Origin: Bacillota bacterium | Lineage (GTDB): Bacteria; Bacillota; UBA4882; UBA8346 | Assembly: GCA_023400055.1 (NCBI GenBank) | Contig: JAEXFN010000047.1 | Span: 1 to 64,000, forward strand | Length of the DNA: 64,000 nucleotides | Direction: 5' to 3' | Translations under genes and position numbers: made by a program | Notes under the pieces: generated by a model | The model's database searches: none | What the model was told of the DNA's origin: nothing | The model's input: only the letters and a program-made list of their open reading frames with translations | In this document: positions 53,428 to 63,185 of the stretch, piece after piece | Position numbering within the stretch: position 1 is the stretch's first letter | How the letters are laid out: each line of letters opens with the position of its first letter

Positions 53428-53508
53428 GCTTCTAAAAGCGTTGTGATAAACCCTGACCGCAGATCAGGGTGATCACAAAAGCTCAGGGAAACAAGGGATA
53501 AAGTCGTT
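53428..53508 (+). repeat. dispersed intergenic repeat, copy 2
   Basis: About 81 bases matching 13925-14006 in the same orientation. In this copy GGGATAAAGT (53493) is followed about 60 bases later by its complement ACTTTATCCC, giving a large stem. It lies between uppP and the receptor gene; the remainder of 53279-53649 shows no gene. Confidence 0.65.
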
Positions 53509-53649
53509 TTAAATCCTTGAATAAACCAATTTTTTAAATTTAAAAACTTTATCCCATGGCTTCTATAGCGGAAAGTCTTCAAATTAAAGATTGGAAAACG
53601 CGATAAGGCCGGATTATCTACGCAACGATTCCCCCCGATGGAATCGAGA

Positions 53650-54438
53650 TTATTTGCGGGCCAAGAAAACGGCGATGACTCCGAGTCCGAGGATCAGGCG
53701 GTATCCCACGAATGGCAAAAAACTGCTCTTCCGCAGCCAATGCAGGAGTAAGCCAATCACCAGGAAACCGACCACCGCCGAGGTCACGACGCCGACCATA
53801 AACGGCGCCGTGATCACGGCGGTTCCCAGCTTCCGTAGATTGAGCAGCCCGGCACCGACGATGATCGGCGTCGATAATAGGAAGGAAAACCGGGCGCTCT
53901 CTTCGCGGGCCAAACCCAACAGCAAGCCGCTGGTCATGGTGATCCCGGAGCGGGAAACCCCCGGAATGATCGCCAACGCCTGGGAGACTCCGATCACCAG
54001 GCTCTGGCCCAGGCTTAAGTTTTCGCTCTGGCGCCGTTTGAGGCCATACCGGTCGGCGAGATAGAGGCCCAGCCCCATCAGCATCAGTAAGACGCCAATC
54101 AGCAAAGGATTGCGGAAGATGGTCTCGGCTTGCTTCTCAAACGCCAAACCGGTCAGTGCCCCGGGAATCGAAGCGATGATTAAGTACCAGAACAATCGTC
54201 CTTCCTTGGTCTTCAGGCCGTTACCGAAACCATGCCTGAGGAGGATCAGCCACTCCCGCCAGAAATAGGCGATCACCGCCAGCAATGTTCCGAGATGAAG
54301 GGCCACGTCAAAGGCCAGTCCAGGATCGGGCCACCGCAAGAGCCAGGGAAGCAGGACCAAATGCGCGGAACTGGAAATCGGCAGGAACTCAGCCAACCCC
54401 TGGGCCAATCCCAGAATAAAAGCCTGAAAAACCGTCAT
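53650..54438 (-). CDS. uppP: undecaprenyl-diphosphatase (BacA/UppP)
   Basis: A 262-residue integral membrane phosphatase that recycles undecaprenyl pyrophosphate for cell-wall synthesis and can give bacitracin resistance. Conserved motifs EFLPISSSAHL (residues 17-27) and IIPGVSRSG (about 162-170) hold the catalytic Glu and Ser/Arg residues. Eight predicted helices and length are normal. ATG with GGGAAGG close upstream. Confidence 0.97.
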   Translation of the reverse strand: MTVFQAFILGLAQGLAEFLPISSSAHLVLLPWLLRWPDPGLAFDVALHLGTLLAVIAYFWREWLILLRHGFGNGLKTKEGRLFWYLIIASIPGALTGLAFEKQAETIFRNPLLIGVLLMLMGLGLYLADRYGLKRRQSENLSLGQSLVIGVSQALAIIPGVSRSGITMTSGLLLGLAREESARFSFLLSTPIIVGAGLLNLRKLGTAVITAPFMVGVVTSAVVGFLVIGLLLHWLRKSSFLPFVGYRLILGLGVIAVFLARK

Positions 54439-54549
54439 GCCTTCCCGTCCTTCCCAATTACAAAGCCTTGCGCCACGCTGTCCCGTAAACGGCCGTCACC
54501 TCAGCCGCCTGGCCTGAACAGCTTGAACAGCCCGGGACCCGATGTTGTT

Positions 54550-55305
54550 TCAGCGGCTCTCTTCCGGTTGATTTGAGTTAAGCTCGATATCTTTGGTATT
54601 GCGCGGATTCTTGCCGTGGAAACGGCCGTGTATCCAGTGGATGATCGCGTCTTTTTTGAGGAACCCCACCAGAAACAGGAGGCAGCCGATGACGGAAACG
54701 ATGATCACCGGCAAATAATCCTGCTGTTGAATATTGGATCCCACAAACGATGAGGCCAAAATACCCGGAAAGCGGGCCAAAGTCGCAGTCAAAAAGAATT
54801 GGCTGGGTTTGATCGGTGTGATCCCCGCGAGGTACGTCAGGATGTCCTTGGGAATCCCCGGAATAAAAAAGAGTAAAAACATCGTCACTTCGGCCTTGGG
54901 CTGATTCATCAGGAATTCAAATTTAGTCAATTCCCGTTGGGGCAGAACATAGCGGAGCAACCTGAAGCCCACCAGCCTGGCGATGTAAAACGCCGCGACC
55001 GTCCCGCAAAAAATCCCAAGCGTCGAATAAACCGTGCCAAAAAAGGTCCCATAAACATAACCGCCGGCGATCTGTAGCAACTCTCCGGGAATGGTCGCCA
55101 CCACCACTTGCAGGAATTGGAAGAATATAAAAACCAGGACGCTGATGGGGCCGTACGAAGCCAGCAATTCCCGGAAGCGCCGGGGCTGGCGGATCAGCTC
55201 GGTGACATCGGACGCATAACGGATCGTGAGATAGATCATGAGCACGGCAAAGATGGTGAACAAAACGGCGTTAATGATAATCGGGCCTTTTTTTTGCTGC
55301 TCCAT
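54550..55305 (-). CDS. TVP38/TMEM64 (DedA-like, VTT domain) membrane protein
   Basis: A 251-residue protein with about six membrane segments. The VTT-domain signature includes VATIPGELLQIAGGYVYGTF (about 80-99), LGIFCGTVAAFYIARLVG, and FIPGIPKDILTYLAGITPI (about 157-175). Members are proposed lipid scramblases or flippases; recent work on DedA-type proteins ties some to undecaprenyl phosphate recycling, which would suit its place beside uppP. The ATG at 55305 has GAGGGGGG at 6 nt. Confidence 0.88.
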   Translation of the reverse strand: MEQQKKGPIIINAVLFTIFAVLMIYLTIRYASDVTELIRQPRRFRELLASYGPISVLVFIFFQFLQVVVATIPGELLQIAGGYVYGTFFGTVYSTLGIFCGTVAAFYIARLVGFRLLRYVLPQRELTKFEFLMNQPKAEVTMFLLFFIPGIPKDILTYLAGITPIKPSQFFLTATLARFPGILASSFVGSNIQQQDYLPVIIVSVIGCLLFLVGFLKKDAIIHWIHGRFHGKNPRNTKDIELNSNQPEESR

Positions 55306-55335
55306 GCCAAACCCCCCTCGATTTGGTAAACGCAA

Positions 55336-55755
55336 ACCATTTTTATCTTATCATAGATAACGTAAAACGCGCGAAAATTTCTCCGATCGTTTGTTTCACT
55401 TATTTTAAAATGGATCATTGACCCTGAACGCTCATCTTTCATAGGATGATGAGTCAAATCCTATTATGCCTTAGTTTCTGATTTCAGCCGTTTGGCAATC
55501 GTATTAATAAACAGGGAGCCACGGTCCGGAACAATGGGCAAAAAATGCCAGCCGGATGGTAAGATAAGTTTGTCCTAACCCTAAGTACTTCAGTATTTGC
55601 GGCGATCTTCAGTGTAGCGGTCAGAGCCATTTCGTCTAGCCTTTTTCAAACTCTGCCGCCAGCGCAGCAATTCCGCGCAATGCGCAATTCGTTTGCCCGA
55701 CCAATTTACCTTAATATATAATAATAGTTATCCCGTTACGGGACACTGCGGCATC
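55336..55755. other. intergenic region without recognised feature
   Basis: About 420 bases with scattered stops in all frames. Only short hairpins (for example CCCGTTACGGG at 55733-55743) are seen. Confidence 0.4.
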
Positions 55756-55759
55756 GGTA

Positions 55760-55894
55760 TCAAAGCTGCTTGGGGTCGCGATCTTTTTCCGCCTCATCCA
55801 GCGCACGGCTGGCGGCGGTGAGCCGTCCCATGGTCAATAATCCCAACAGGAAACTGATCCAGCACAAAACGATTACCCAACCCCAGCCAACCAT
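55760..55894 (-). CDS. 44-residue single-pass membrane protein
   Basis: ATG at 55894 with AGGGGGTG at 6-nt spacing. The product is one hydrophobic helix (WVIVLCWISFLLGLLTMG, about residues 6-23) followed by an amphipathic charged tail (RALDEAEKDRDPKQL) and TGA. It resembles short DUF3789-like membrane proteins with a LxGxxxG helix, but the match is not firm. It lies upstream of nothing on its strand up to the array-free gap; function unknown. Confidence 0.65.
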   Translation of the reverse strand: MVGWGWVIVLCWISFLLGLLTMGRLTAASRALDEAEKDRDPKQL

Positions 55895-55990
55895 CGGCGT
55901 CACCCCCTAACAATATATTGCCCCAATTGTTCCGGTATTCATTGGCAAATCATTGGCAGGGATTAAAATCGCCGGCAGTCTGAGTGCCAG

Positions 55991-56024
55991 TCAAAAAACC
56001 CGCTGCCAGTGGACAACGGGTTTT
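55991..56024 (-). terminator. terminator of the RND efflux operon
   Basis: AAAACCCG (55995-56002) with CGGGTTTT (56017-56024), then T-rich on the minus strand, 34 bases after the stop codon. Confidence 0.85.
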
Positions 56025-56057
56025 AGGGTTTTAGGTTCTAAATTGATATGCGCTACT

Positions 56058-59000
56058 CTAAAATCGCTCGGTGTTCAACTCCCCGGTCGCCCGGAGCAGG
56101 TTGACTTGGTAAACGAAGCGATCGCTCTTGGCCTGCTCGTAATCGATCTCCGCCTGATTCAGGACCACCTGGGCGTCCAAAACGTCCTTGACCGTGGCCA
56201 TTCCCACCCGCAATTTGGCCTGTACCGACTCATAATAGGTACGGTTGTAATTCAACTGCAATTCAGCGCTGTGTACCTTATCCATCTGGCTGAGCAGACT
56301 GTAATAAGCGTCCTGCAGGTCATACGAGGCGTTTTTCTCGGTTTTGCCCAAGGCCGCCTGGGTCTGGTCCCGCAGCAGGCGCGCCTGCTTCTCCCGTTCC
56401 TGGCGGACTTTGCCGTCGCTGAAGGTCCATTGGACAGTGAATGACAGCGTGCCGTACTCCGGCTCATCCGCCGGATTGCTATCGAAGAAGCGGATCGGAA
56501 CCAGGCTGGCGTCGCCATTCAGGGCCCATTCGCCGGGCAGAGCGTTGCCGCTGTAGTTGGCCAGCGACAGGTTGCTCTCCACGCGATTCCGCACCAGATT
56601 CCAGTTGAAATTGAAACCGAGTTTTCGGGCCAGGCCGGCCAGTTTCAAGTTGAGCTCCGCCCGGGTCAGCGCCTCTTGGCCCAATTTCAGATCGGGCCGG
56701 TTGGCGAGGGCCCGCTGATTGAGGTCGCTCAACTGGGGAGCCGCGCTGATGGCGGGGGCGGAAGCCAAGGCCAGTTCCGCCTGGGGATCCAACCCCAAGA
56801 GCTGCCGGAGTTTCAAGCGGGCCAGCCGGTGCTGTTGTTCGGCACGGTTGCGATCGGTTTCCGCCGTGGCCAGCTGAGCGGTGGCGCCACTCTCATCGCT
56901 GATGGTGGTCAGGCCCAGTTTCGATCGGACCTGCACCTCGGCGGCGAAGGTCGCGGCCCGTTCCCAGTTTTTGACCGCGATCTGCCAGTCCTGGCCGGTG
57001 GAGAGTTCCTTCTGGTAGGCGGCCACCACCTGGTAGATGAGCTGCTGCTCTTGGAGATCGGCATTGAGCAGGCTCGTCTTCAGGTTGGAGGCGGCCAGTT
57101 GATCGGATAACGAGGTGACGCCGCGCAGCTTATCCAAGGGAATCGATTTGGCGGCGCTGATCCGAATCCCGTAGCTGCGTTTGGTGCTGGAATTGCTGCC
57201 CGGCGGCGTAGCGTCGGTCAAGGTCGAATAAAACTGCGGCGCTTCGCCGCCCATCGTCTCCCTGTACAGCGACTGGGCGATCTCCCGCGACTGGCGGATC
57301 GACTTGCCATCCTCTCCGTTCTGCAGGGCCAGGTTGATCGCATCTTTAACGGTAATCTGCTGAGCCGCCGCGCTGGCCGGGACCGGGAAAACCATTCCCG
57401 CCAGGAGCAGGAGGACGAGCGCCGCCGCGCCGGCCGCGGCTTTGGCCTTGAGCTTGCCTCGGCTGAACTTGGCCAGCACCGACTCCAGCGAGGTAAAGAT
57501 GATCGGGATCAGCACCAGCGTCAGGACAGTCGAGAAGAGCAAGCCGCCGATGACCGTCCGGGCCAGCGGCGTTTGGGTCTCGGAGCCTTCCCCGATCCCC
57601 AGCGCCATCGGAACCAGTCCCAAAGCCGTGGTGGCGGTGGTGATCAGGATCGGTCGCAACCGCGATTTGGCTCCGGCCAGTACCGCATCGTGCAGGCTCA
57701 GGCCCCGCTCGATCAGGATCCGGATGAAGCTGATCAGCACGATGGTGTTGTTGACCACGATCCCGCCGAGCATGATCAGTCCCAAATAAACCTGGGTATT
57801 GATGTTGGTATTGGTTAACAGCAAGGCGATCAACACTCCTCCCAAGGCAAATGGAATCGCCAGCATGATTACGAAAGGATCGAAGAAGGACTCGAACTGC
57901 GCGGCCATCACCATGTACACCAGCAACAACGACAATAGGAAGGCCACCGACATGTCACGGGCCGAATCCTGCTGCTCTTCATAGTCGCCGGAGAAATAGA
58001 TCTTAATTCCCGGCGGCAGCGCCATAGCCGCGATCGCCGCTTGCACTTCCTTCATGGTGCTGTTCAGATCGCGGCCCGCGGCCAGGCTGGCCTGGACCGT
58101 GATGTTGCGCTCCTGGTCCTTGCGCTCGATGCTGACTGGCCCGTTGGTCTGAACGATCTGCACCACGTTGGCCAACTGCACCGCCTGGCCGCTGCCCGCC
58201 GGAATCATGATCCGCTGCAGATCCTGCCAGTTCTGGCGGTCGGAATCCTGCAGGATCACCCGGACGTTGGTCTCGTCGCCGTTGACCCGGTAGATGGTGG
58301 CGATGTCGCCATCCATATTGGTCTGAATCGCGGTGGCGATCTGGGCGGCGCTGATGCCGAGATCGGCGGCGCGCTTGCGTTCGATGCGCATGGTCAATTC
58401 CGGCCGGGCTTCCTCGCGGGACATGTTAACATTGGAAAGGCCGGGAATCGCGCCGAATTTGTCCATGATCGCCAGCGCGGTCTGCTGGGCGAGCTCCGCA
58501 TCCCTGCCCCGGATATCGACGGCCACCGGGAACTGCGAGCCGCCGTAGAACATCCGCATGCTGCTCTGGGCGTAGATCCGCAGCCTGGCGCCGGGGATCC
58601 GCGTCTTGGCGATCAGATCGTCCACGATGGCTTGGGTGGTCCGTTTGCGATCATCCCGTTTTTTCAGACGCAAGGTCAGATAGGATTGATTAGGGGAAGT
58701 GCTCAGGCCGCCGGAACGGCCGCCGACCGAAACCTCCATGTGAACCAGCTCCGGGACCAGCCTGGCGATCTGGCGTTCCAGGATCAGGCTGTTCTGATCG
58801 GTCTCCTCCAGGCGAGTACCGGTCGGCAACTGCATAGTCACGGAGATGACGCCTTCGTCGGTGGACTGCACCAGCTCGGTCCCGATGAAGGGATACAGGG
58901 TCAGCGTGGCCAGGAAGAAAGCGCCGCAGACCCCCAGGACCAGCCCTTTATGGCGCAGGCACCAATCCAGCGACTTGACGTAGGAGTTCTCCCAACCGGA

Positions 59001-60533
59001 CTGCATCCGGTTGAGGAATCCGCCGATCCCGCCCTGCTCCGCTTCGGCGTTGAGATCGCGCACCTTCAGGAACTTGGCGCAGAGCATCGGAATGAGGGTC
59101 ACTGCCACCAGCAGCGAACAGAGAATGGAGAAGATCACCATGTAGGAGAGTTCCTTAAAGATGATCCCCGATCGCCCCGCGATATAGATGAGCGGAAAAA
59201 AGACGCAGATATGGGTAAGAGTCGAGGCCGAGAGGGCCGAGCCCATCTCGGCGGTTCCGGCCAGCGCCGCGGCGGGCAGGTCGCTGCCGTCTTCGTGATA
59301 ATGGCGGAAGATGTTATCCAGCACCACCACCGCGTTATCCACCAGCATGCCGACGCCCAGCGCCAAACCGCCCAACGAGAAGGTGTTCAGCGACATATTG
59401 AAGAAGTACGCCAGCATCAGGGTGATCAGGATCGACACCGGCATCGCCACGCCAGTGATCAAGGTGGCCCGGATATTATGAAAGAAAAAGAGCAGGATCA
59501 ATCCGGCCAGCACGCCGCCGATGACCGCTTCGTGGGAGACGCTCTGCACCGCCCGGCGGATATAGATCGAATCATCATTCAATACCCGCAGGGTGATCTG
59601 GGGATAGGCCCGCTCCAGTTCGGCGATGGCTTTATACATTCCGTCGGCCACGGCCACCGTGTTAAAGCCGGAGCGCTTCTGGATCGAGATCTGGATGCCC
59701 GGCTTGCCGTCGATCCGGACATAGGTGGTGGTGGTGGCGTAGCCCGGTTGCACCGTGGCCAGATCCCTGAGGTAGACCGGGACGCCATCCCGGGTGGTGA
59801 TGACCAGATTGCGGATCTCATCGAGGTCCTGAAACTGGCCCTGGGTCCGCAGCAGGAAATCGCCGACCCCCACCGCCAGATGACCGGCGGGCTTCATGGC
59901 GTTCTCATTGTCCAGGACCGCGGCGATCTGGTCGGCGGCGATTCCCAGCGCCTGCAGGCGGTCCTGCTTCACATGGACCAGGATCTCCTCGGTCTGGCCG
60001 CCCCGGACGTCCACCCGGGCCACCCCGTTCACCTTCTGCAACTGGTAACTGAGCTCATCGTCGGCCAGTTTGCGCAGGGCGGCCGAATCCAGCTGGCCGG
60101 AGGACAGTCCGATGGTCATCACCGGGGACTGGGAAGGGTCATATTTGAAGATCGCCGGGATATCGGCATCATCGGGCAAACGACTCTTGACCCGGTCGAG
60201 CGCGGCCCGGATATCGTTGGTCGCCTCGTCGAGATTGAGGCCCCAGTTGAAGTTGACGGTCACCCGCGACGACCCCTCCTGGGAGGTGGAGGTGATCGAC
60301 TGGACCTGGTTCACGCCGGAGACCGCCTGCTCGATGGGGATGGTGATCAACTGCTCGATCTCCTCCGGCCCCGCTCCGGTATAACTGGTGCTGACGTTGA
60401 TCGCCGGATAGGTGATCTGCGGGAAAAGGTCGATCGGCATCTTGGAGCTGCTGAGGATCCCCAGAACGCCAAGGGCCAGGAAGAACATGACGGTGGTAAT
60501 CGGCCGCTTGATGCAAATCTCGGTTATCCTCAT
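56058..60533 (-). CDS. RND efflux pump fused to a TolC-like outer membrane factor
   Basis: A 1491-residue fusion. Residues 1 to about 1025 are a full HAE-type RND transporter: ITEICIKRPITTVMFF at the start, two halves each with six helices and a large periplasmic loop, GVGMLVDNAVVVLDNI in TM4 and IMLGGIVVNNTIVLISFI in TM10. About residues 1029-1056 form a signal-peptide-like hydrophobic stretch ending PASA-AA. Residues 1057-1491 are an outer membrane efflux protein with two coiled-coil repeats and a terminal Phe. The segment could be a 13th helix or a cleavage site that frees the OMF. The ATG overlaps the adaptor stop by 4 bp. Fused RND-OMF proteins are known in CusA-type pumps of Bacteroidetes. 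Confidence 0.93.
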   Translation of the reverse strand: MRITEICIKRPITTVMFFLALGVLGILSSSKMPIDLFPQITYPAINVSTSYTGAGPEEIEQLITIPIEQAVSGVNQVQSITSTSQEGSSRVTVNFNWGLNLDEATNDIRAALDRVKSRLPDDADIPAIFKYDPSQSPVMTIGLSSGQLDSAALRKLADDELSYQLQKVNGVARVDVRGGQTEEILVHVKQDRLQALGIAADQIAAVLDNENAMKPAGHLAVGVGDFLLRTQGQFQDLDEIRNLVITTRDGVPVYLRDLATVQPGYATTTTYVRIDGKPGIQISIQKRSGFNTVAVADGMYKAIAELERAYPQITLRVLNDDSIYIRRAVQSVSHEAVIGGVLAGLILLFFFHNIRATLITGVAMPVSILITLMLAYFFNMSLNTFSLGGLALGVGMLVDNAVVVLDNIFRHYHEDGSDLPAAALAGTAEMGSALSASTLTHICVFFPLIYIAGRSGIIFKELSYMVIFSILCSLLVAVTLIPMLCAKFLKVRDLNAEAEQGGIGGFLNRMQSGWENSYVKSLDWCLRHKGLVLGVCGAFFLATLTLYPFIGTELVQSTDEGVISVTMQLPTGTRLEETDQNSLILERQIARLVPELVHMEVSVGGRSGGLSTSPNQSYLTLRLKKRDDRKRTTQAIVDDLIAKTRIPGARLRIYAQSSMRMFYGGSQFPVAVDIRGRDAELAQQTALAIMDKFGAIPGLSNVNMSREEARPELTMRIERKRAADLGISAAQIATAIQTNMDGDIATIYRVNGDETNVRVILQDSDRQNWQDLQRIMIPAGSGQAVQLANVVQIVQTNGPVSIERKDQERNITVQASLAAGRDLNSTMKEVQAAIAAMALPPGIKIYFSGDYEEQQDSARDMSVAFLLSLLLVYMVMAAQFESFFDPFVIMLAIPFALGGVLIALLLTNTNINTQVYLGLIMLGGIVVNNTIVLISFIRILIERGLSLHDAVLAGAKSRLRPILITTATTALGLVPMALGIGEGSETQTPLARTVIGGLLFSTVLTLVLIPIIFTSLESVLAKFSRGKLKAKAAAGAAALVLLLLAGMVFPVPASAAAQQITVKDAINLALQNGEDGKSIRQSREIAQSLYRETMGGEAPQFYSTLTDATPPGSNSSTKRSYGIRISAAKSIPLDKLRGVTSLSDQLAASNLKTSLLNADLQEQQLIYQVVAAYQKELSTGQDWQIAVKNWERAATFAAEVQVRSKLGLTTISDESGATAQLATAETDRNRAEQQHRLARLKLRQLLGLDPQAELALASAPAISAAPQLSDLNQRALANRPDLKLGQEALTRAELNLKLAGLARKLGFNFNWNLVRNRVESNLSLANYSGNALPGEWALNGDASLVPIRFFDSNPADEPEYGTLSFTVQWTFSDGKVRQEREKQARLLRDQTQAALGKTEKNASYDLQDAYYSLLSQMDKVHSAELQLNYNRTYYESVQAKLRVGMATVKDVLDAQVVLNQAEIDYEQAKSDRFVYQVNLLRATGELNTERF

Positions 60534-61822
60534 CGGCCGCCACCCGCCTTCTGCCGGGAATCGGCGCCGCCGGCGCCCTGATCGCGGGCCGGAGTTGGCC
60601 GCCCTTTTCCGGAAGCATCGTCCGCCGCGCCGGAGCCGGTCCCGTTGCCTTCACGCCGGCTCCGGTCGCCGCCCATCAGCTCCACCGGCTGGCCGTCGCG
60701 CAAACGGTTCTGGCCCAGGACCACCACCGGCTCACCGGCGCGGATGCCGCTGATGATCTCCACCCGTCCCTCGGCCATCAGTCCCAGCTGCACCGGCCGA
60801 AAATGAGCTACCTTGGCGGCGATCACGAAGACTCCGGACCGTTCATTTTGGCTGACCACCGCCTCGGCCGGCAGGACCAGCGCGGCCGTTTTCTCGCCCA
60901 GCAGCACCTCGGCCGTACCGAACATGCCGGGCAATAGCTTCCGTTGGGGATTGCGGATCGGCGCCGACAGGTTCAGGGTCCGGGTTTTCGAATCGTAGGT
61001 GGGGGCCACCTCGGCGATCTGGCCCTGGAACCGTTCCGCGCCATAGGCGTCGGTCACAAAAGCGACGCTGGCATCCTTGCGCAGGGCCGGCGCGTCCTTC
61101 TGGTCGACATGGAAGACCAACTTGACCGGGTTAAGATCGGCCACATTGGCAATGGTCGAGCCGGTGGTCAGGTTCATGCCCTCGCTGACCAGCTTGTGGG
61201 TGACCACACCGTTGATGGGGCTATAGACCTTGGTCTGGCCCAACTGCAATTTGAGCAGGTCGTAATCGCGTTCCGCCGCCTGCAGTTGGGACTGGGCCGA
61301 GTCCAGGGCTGCCGCGGCGATCTGATAAGCGTTGTCCATGTTCTCGAAATCGTGCTGCGAGATGTAACGGTCTTTCAACAGCTCCTGATAGCGATCGCGG
61401 TCGGCCTTGCTTTTGGCCACGTTCAACTGGGCCTGCCGGACGCCGCCCCGGGCGCCGGAGAGCGCCGCCTCGCTCTGTTGCAATTGCAGCCGGATGCTTT
61501 CGTCGTCCATCACCGCCAGCAGTTGGCCCCGGCGCACCACCGTTCCCTCCTCCACCAGCAGCGACACCAGTCGGCCGCTGATGCGCGGCTGGACGGCCAG
61601 TTCATTGTCGGCGGTGATATTGCCGACCACTTTCAGCGTCTGCCGGATCGCTTGCGGTTGCACCGGCAGGACCCGGACCATCGGCACCGATGAGCGGGTT
61701 TGATTCTTCTGCTGACCGGCCTGAGCCAGTAAGGCTCGGTTTTGAAGCATTTTGCCGTGAATTCGCCAGCCGATCAGTCCCACCAGGACGACCGCCAAAA
61801 TGATCAGGATCCACTTGCGCAC
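60530..61822 (-). CDS. RND efflux periplasmic adaptor (membrane fusion protein)
   Basis: A 430-residue adaptor linking pump and outer membrane factor. One N-terminal helix (about 3-20), then a lipoyl half-motif (about 62-95, LVEEGTVVRRGQLLAVMDD), a coiled-coil hairpin (about 95-170), the second lipoyl half (TKVYSPINGVVTHKLVSEGM), a beta-barrel and a membrane-proximal domain. The last 35 residues are Gly/Arg/Ser-rich and disordered. The GTG at 61822 has GAGGGGG at 7 nt; the TTG at 61840 overlaps that site. It is the first gene of a two-gene operon that encodes a whole tripartite pump. No regulator is adjacent. Confidence 0.94.
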   Translation of the reverse strand: MRKWILIILAVVLVGLIGWRIHGKMLQNRALLAQAGQQKNQTRSSVPMVRVLPVQPQAIRQTLKVVGNITADNELAVQPRISGRLVSLLVEEGTVVRRGQLLAVMDDESIRLQLQQSEAALSGARGGVRQAQLNVAKSKADRDRYQELLKDRYISQHDFENMDNAYQIAAAALDSAQSQLQAAERDYDLLKLQLGQTKVYSPINGVVTHKLVSEGMNLTTGSTIANVADLNPVKLVFHVDQKDAPALRKDASVAFVTDAYGAERFQGQIAEVAPTYDSKTRTLNLSAPIRNPQRKLLPGMFGTAEVLLGEKTAALVLPAEAVVSQNERSGVFVIAAKVAHFRPVQLGLMAEGRVEIISGIRAGEPVVVLGQNRLRDGQPVELMGGDRSRREGNGTGSGAADDASGKGRPTPARDQGAGGADSRQKAGGGR

Positions 61823-62091
61823 GCCAAGGCCCCCTCGCAAAGTTGCCGCGGTAATATTCTTATCTCGGATAGACGGTGTAAATCTGGAAAAAGTTCAGCA
61901 TTCCCGGCAGCGCGCCGCGCCGTGGCCCGGCCGTCTCCGGCCCGCGGTTTGGAAAAACGCGCTCGAATCCTGGCAAGCTTTTACTTTTACGCAACAATCT
62001 GCAGATTGTATTTGGCGGGGATCAATGGTATACTTGGCCAAATTGCCAAAATACGCGGTGGGTTGCAACCACCCCGAGCAGGAGGAACCAT

Positions 62092-63057
62092 TTGCTGCCA
62101 AAACTGAAAATTGCCCACATGTTGCCGCGGCTCCCGGTGATCCAGGGCGGCATGGCGGTTAAAGTCTCCACCGGTCGGCTGGCGGCGGCCGTCGCCAACG
62201 CCGGCGGCATCGGCACCATCGCCGGAACCGGCCTGACCGATGTGGAGTTACAAGATGAGATCCGCACCGCCCGTTCGTTATCCGACGGTTATATCGGCGT
62301 GAATGTGTTATTCGCGGCGAAACAATTCTCGGAGCTGATGCTGACCGCGCTCCGCGCCAAGGTCGATTTCGTCATCTCCGGGGCTGGCTTCTCCCGGGAT
62401 ATGTTTCAATGGGGCAAGGAGCACCGGATTCCGGTCCTGGCCATCGTCTCCTCGGCGCGCCTGGCGAAACTGGCCGAAAAACTGGGCGCGGCCGCGGTGG
62501 TCGTCGAGGGGAAAGAGGCCGGCGGCCATCTGGGCACCGACCGTCCGATCGCCGCGATCGTCCCGGAAGTCGCCGCCAGCGTTGACATCCCGGTAGTGGC
62601 CGCCGGCGGGATCACCGATGGTTTCGATATCGCCCGCATGCTGAGACTGGGCGCGGCCGGCGTCCAGATGGCCACCCGTTTCGTGGCCAGCGACGAATGC
62701 GAGGCCCATCTCAATTTCAAAAAACAATATCTGGCGGCCAACGCCGAAGATGTGACGCTGATCGACAGTCCGGTCGGCTTGCCGGGCCGGGCCATCCGCA
62801 ACCATTTCACCCAGACCATCGCCGGGGCGCTCCGTTCCCGGATCCAGCATTGCGACGGCTGCCTGAAACATTGCAGCGCCAAGTTCTGCATCCTGGACGC
62901 GCTGCGCAAGGCGGTGGGCGGCGACATCCAGAACGGCCTGGTCTTCTCCGGCGAGTTCGTGGGCAGGATCAAGGAGATCCTGCCGGTCCAGGAGATCATG
63001 GACCGGCTGGCCGCCCAGTTGGAGCAGGCTTTGGTCCCGGAACATTCGCTCGGCTGA
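62092..63057 (+). CDS. nitronate monooxygenase / FabK-like flavoenzyme
   Basis: A 321-residue FMN TIM-barrel of the 2-nitropropane dioxygenase family. PVIQGGMAVKVSTGRLAAAV and GGIGTIAGTG at the N-terminus, VVEGKEAGGHLG (the catalytic-type His) and VVAAGGITDG for phosphate binding. The C-terminus has CDGCLKHCSAKFC, a cysteine-rich segment found in many clostridial members. It is not next to fatty-acid genes, so nitronate monooxygenase-like rather than FabK is favoured, without certainty. TTG start with GGAGG at 6 nt; divergent from the efflux operon. Confidence 0.88.
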   Translation: MLPKLKIAHMLPRLPVIQGGMAVKVSTGRLAAAVANAGGIGTIAGTGLTDVELQDEIRTARSLSDGYIGVNVLFAAKQFSELMLTALRAKVDFVISGAGFSRDMFQWGKEHRIPVLAIVSSARLAKLAEKLGAAAVVVEGKEAGGHLGTDRPIAAIVPEVAASVDIPVVAAGGITDGFDIARMLRLGAAGVQMATRFVASDECEAHLNFKKQYLAANAEDVTLIDSPVGLPGRAIRNHFTQTIAGALRSRIQHCDGCLKHCSAKFCILDALRKAVGGDIQNGLVFSGEFVGRIKEILPVQEIMDRLAAQLEQALVPEHSLG

Positions 63058-63185
63058 AGCTCCGGCGCGAAAGCATTCATCCATAGAGGTTCCTGAGGAG
63101 GCCGGCGCGGCACGAAGACTGCGCCGGCCTTCCCGCTTTGTGCACCCTCCCGCCTTTCCGCGCCCGCCGCTGCCCGCCCCCACCG

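Noticed and set aside
58041..60581. 846-codon open frame on the plus strand
   Set aside because: It is antisense to the RND pump over its whole length, His/Gly/Asp-rich as expected for the complement of GC-rich codons, and has no ribosome binding site.
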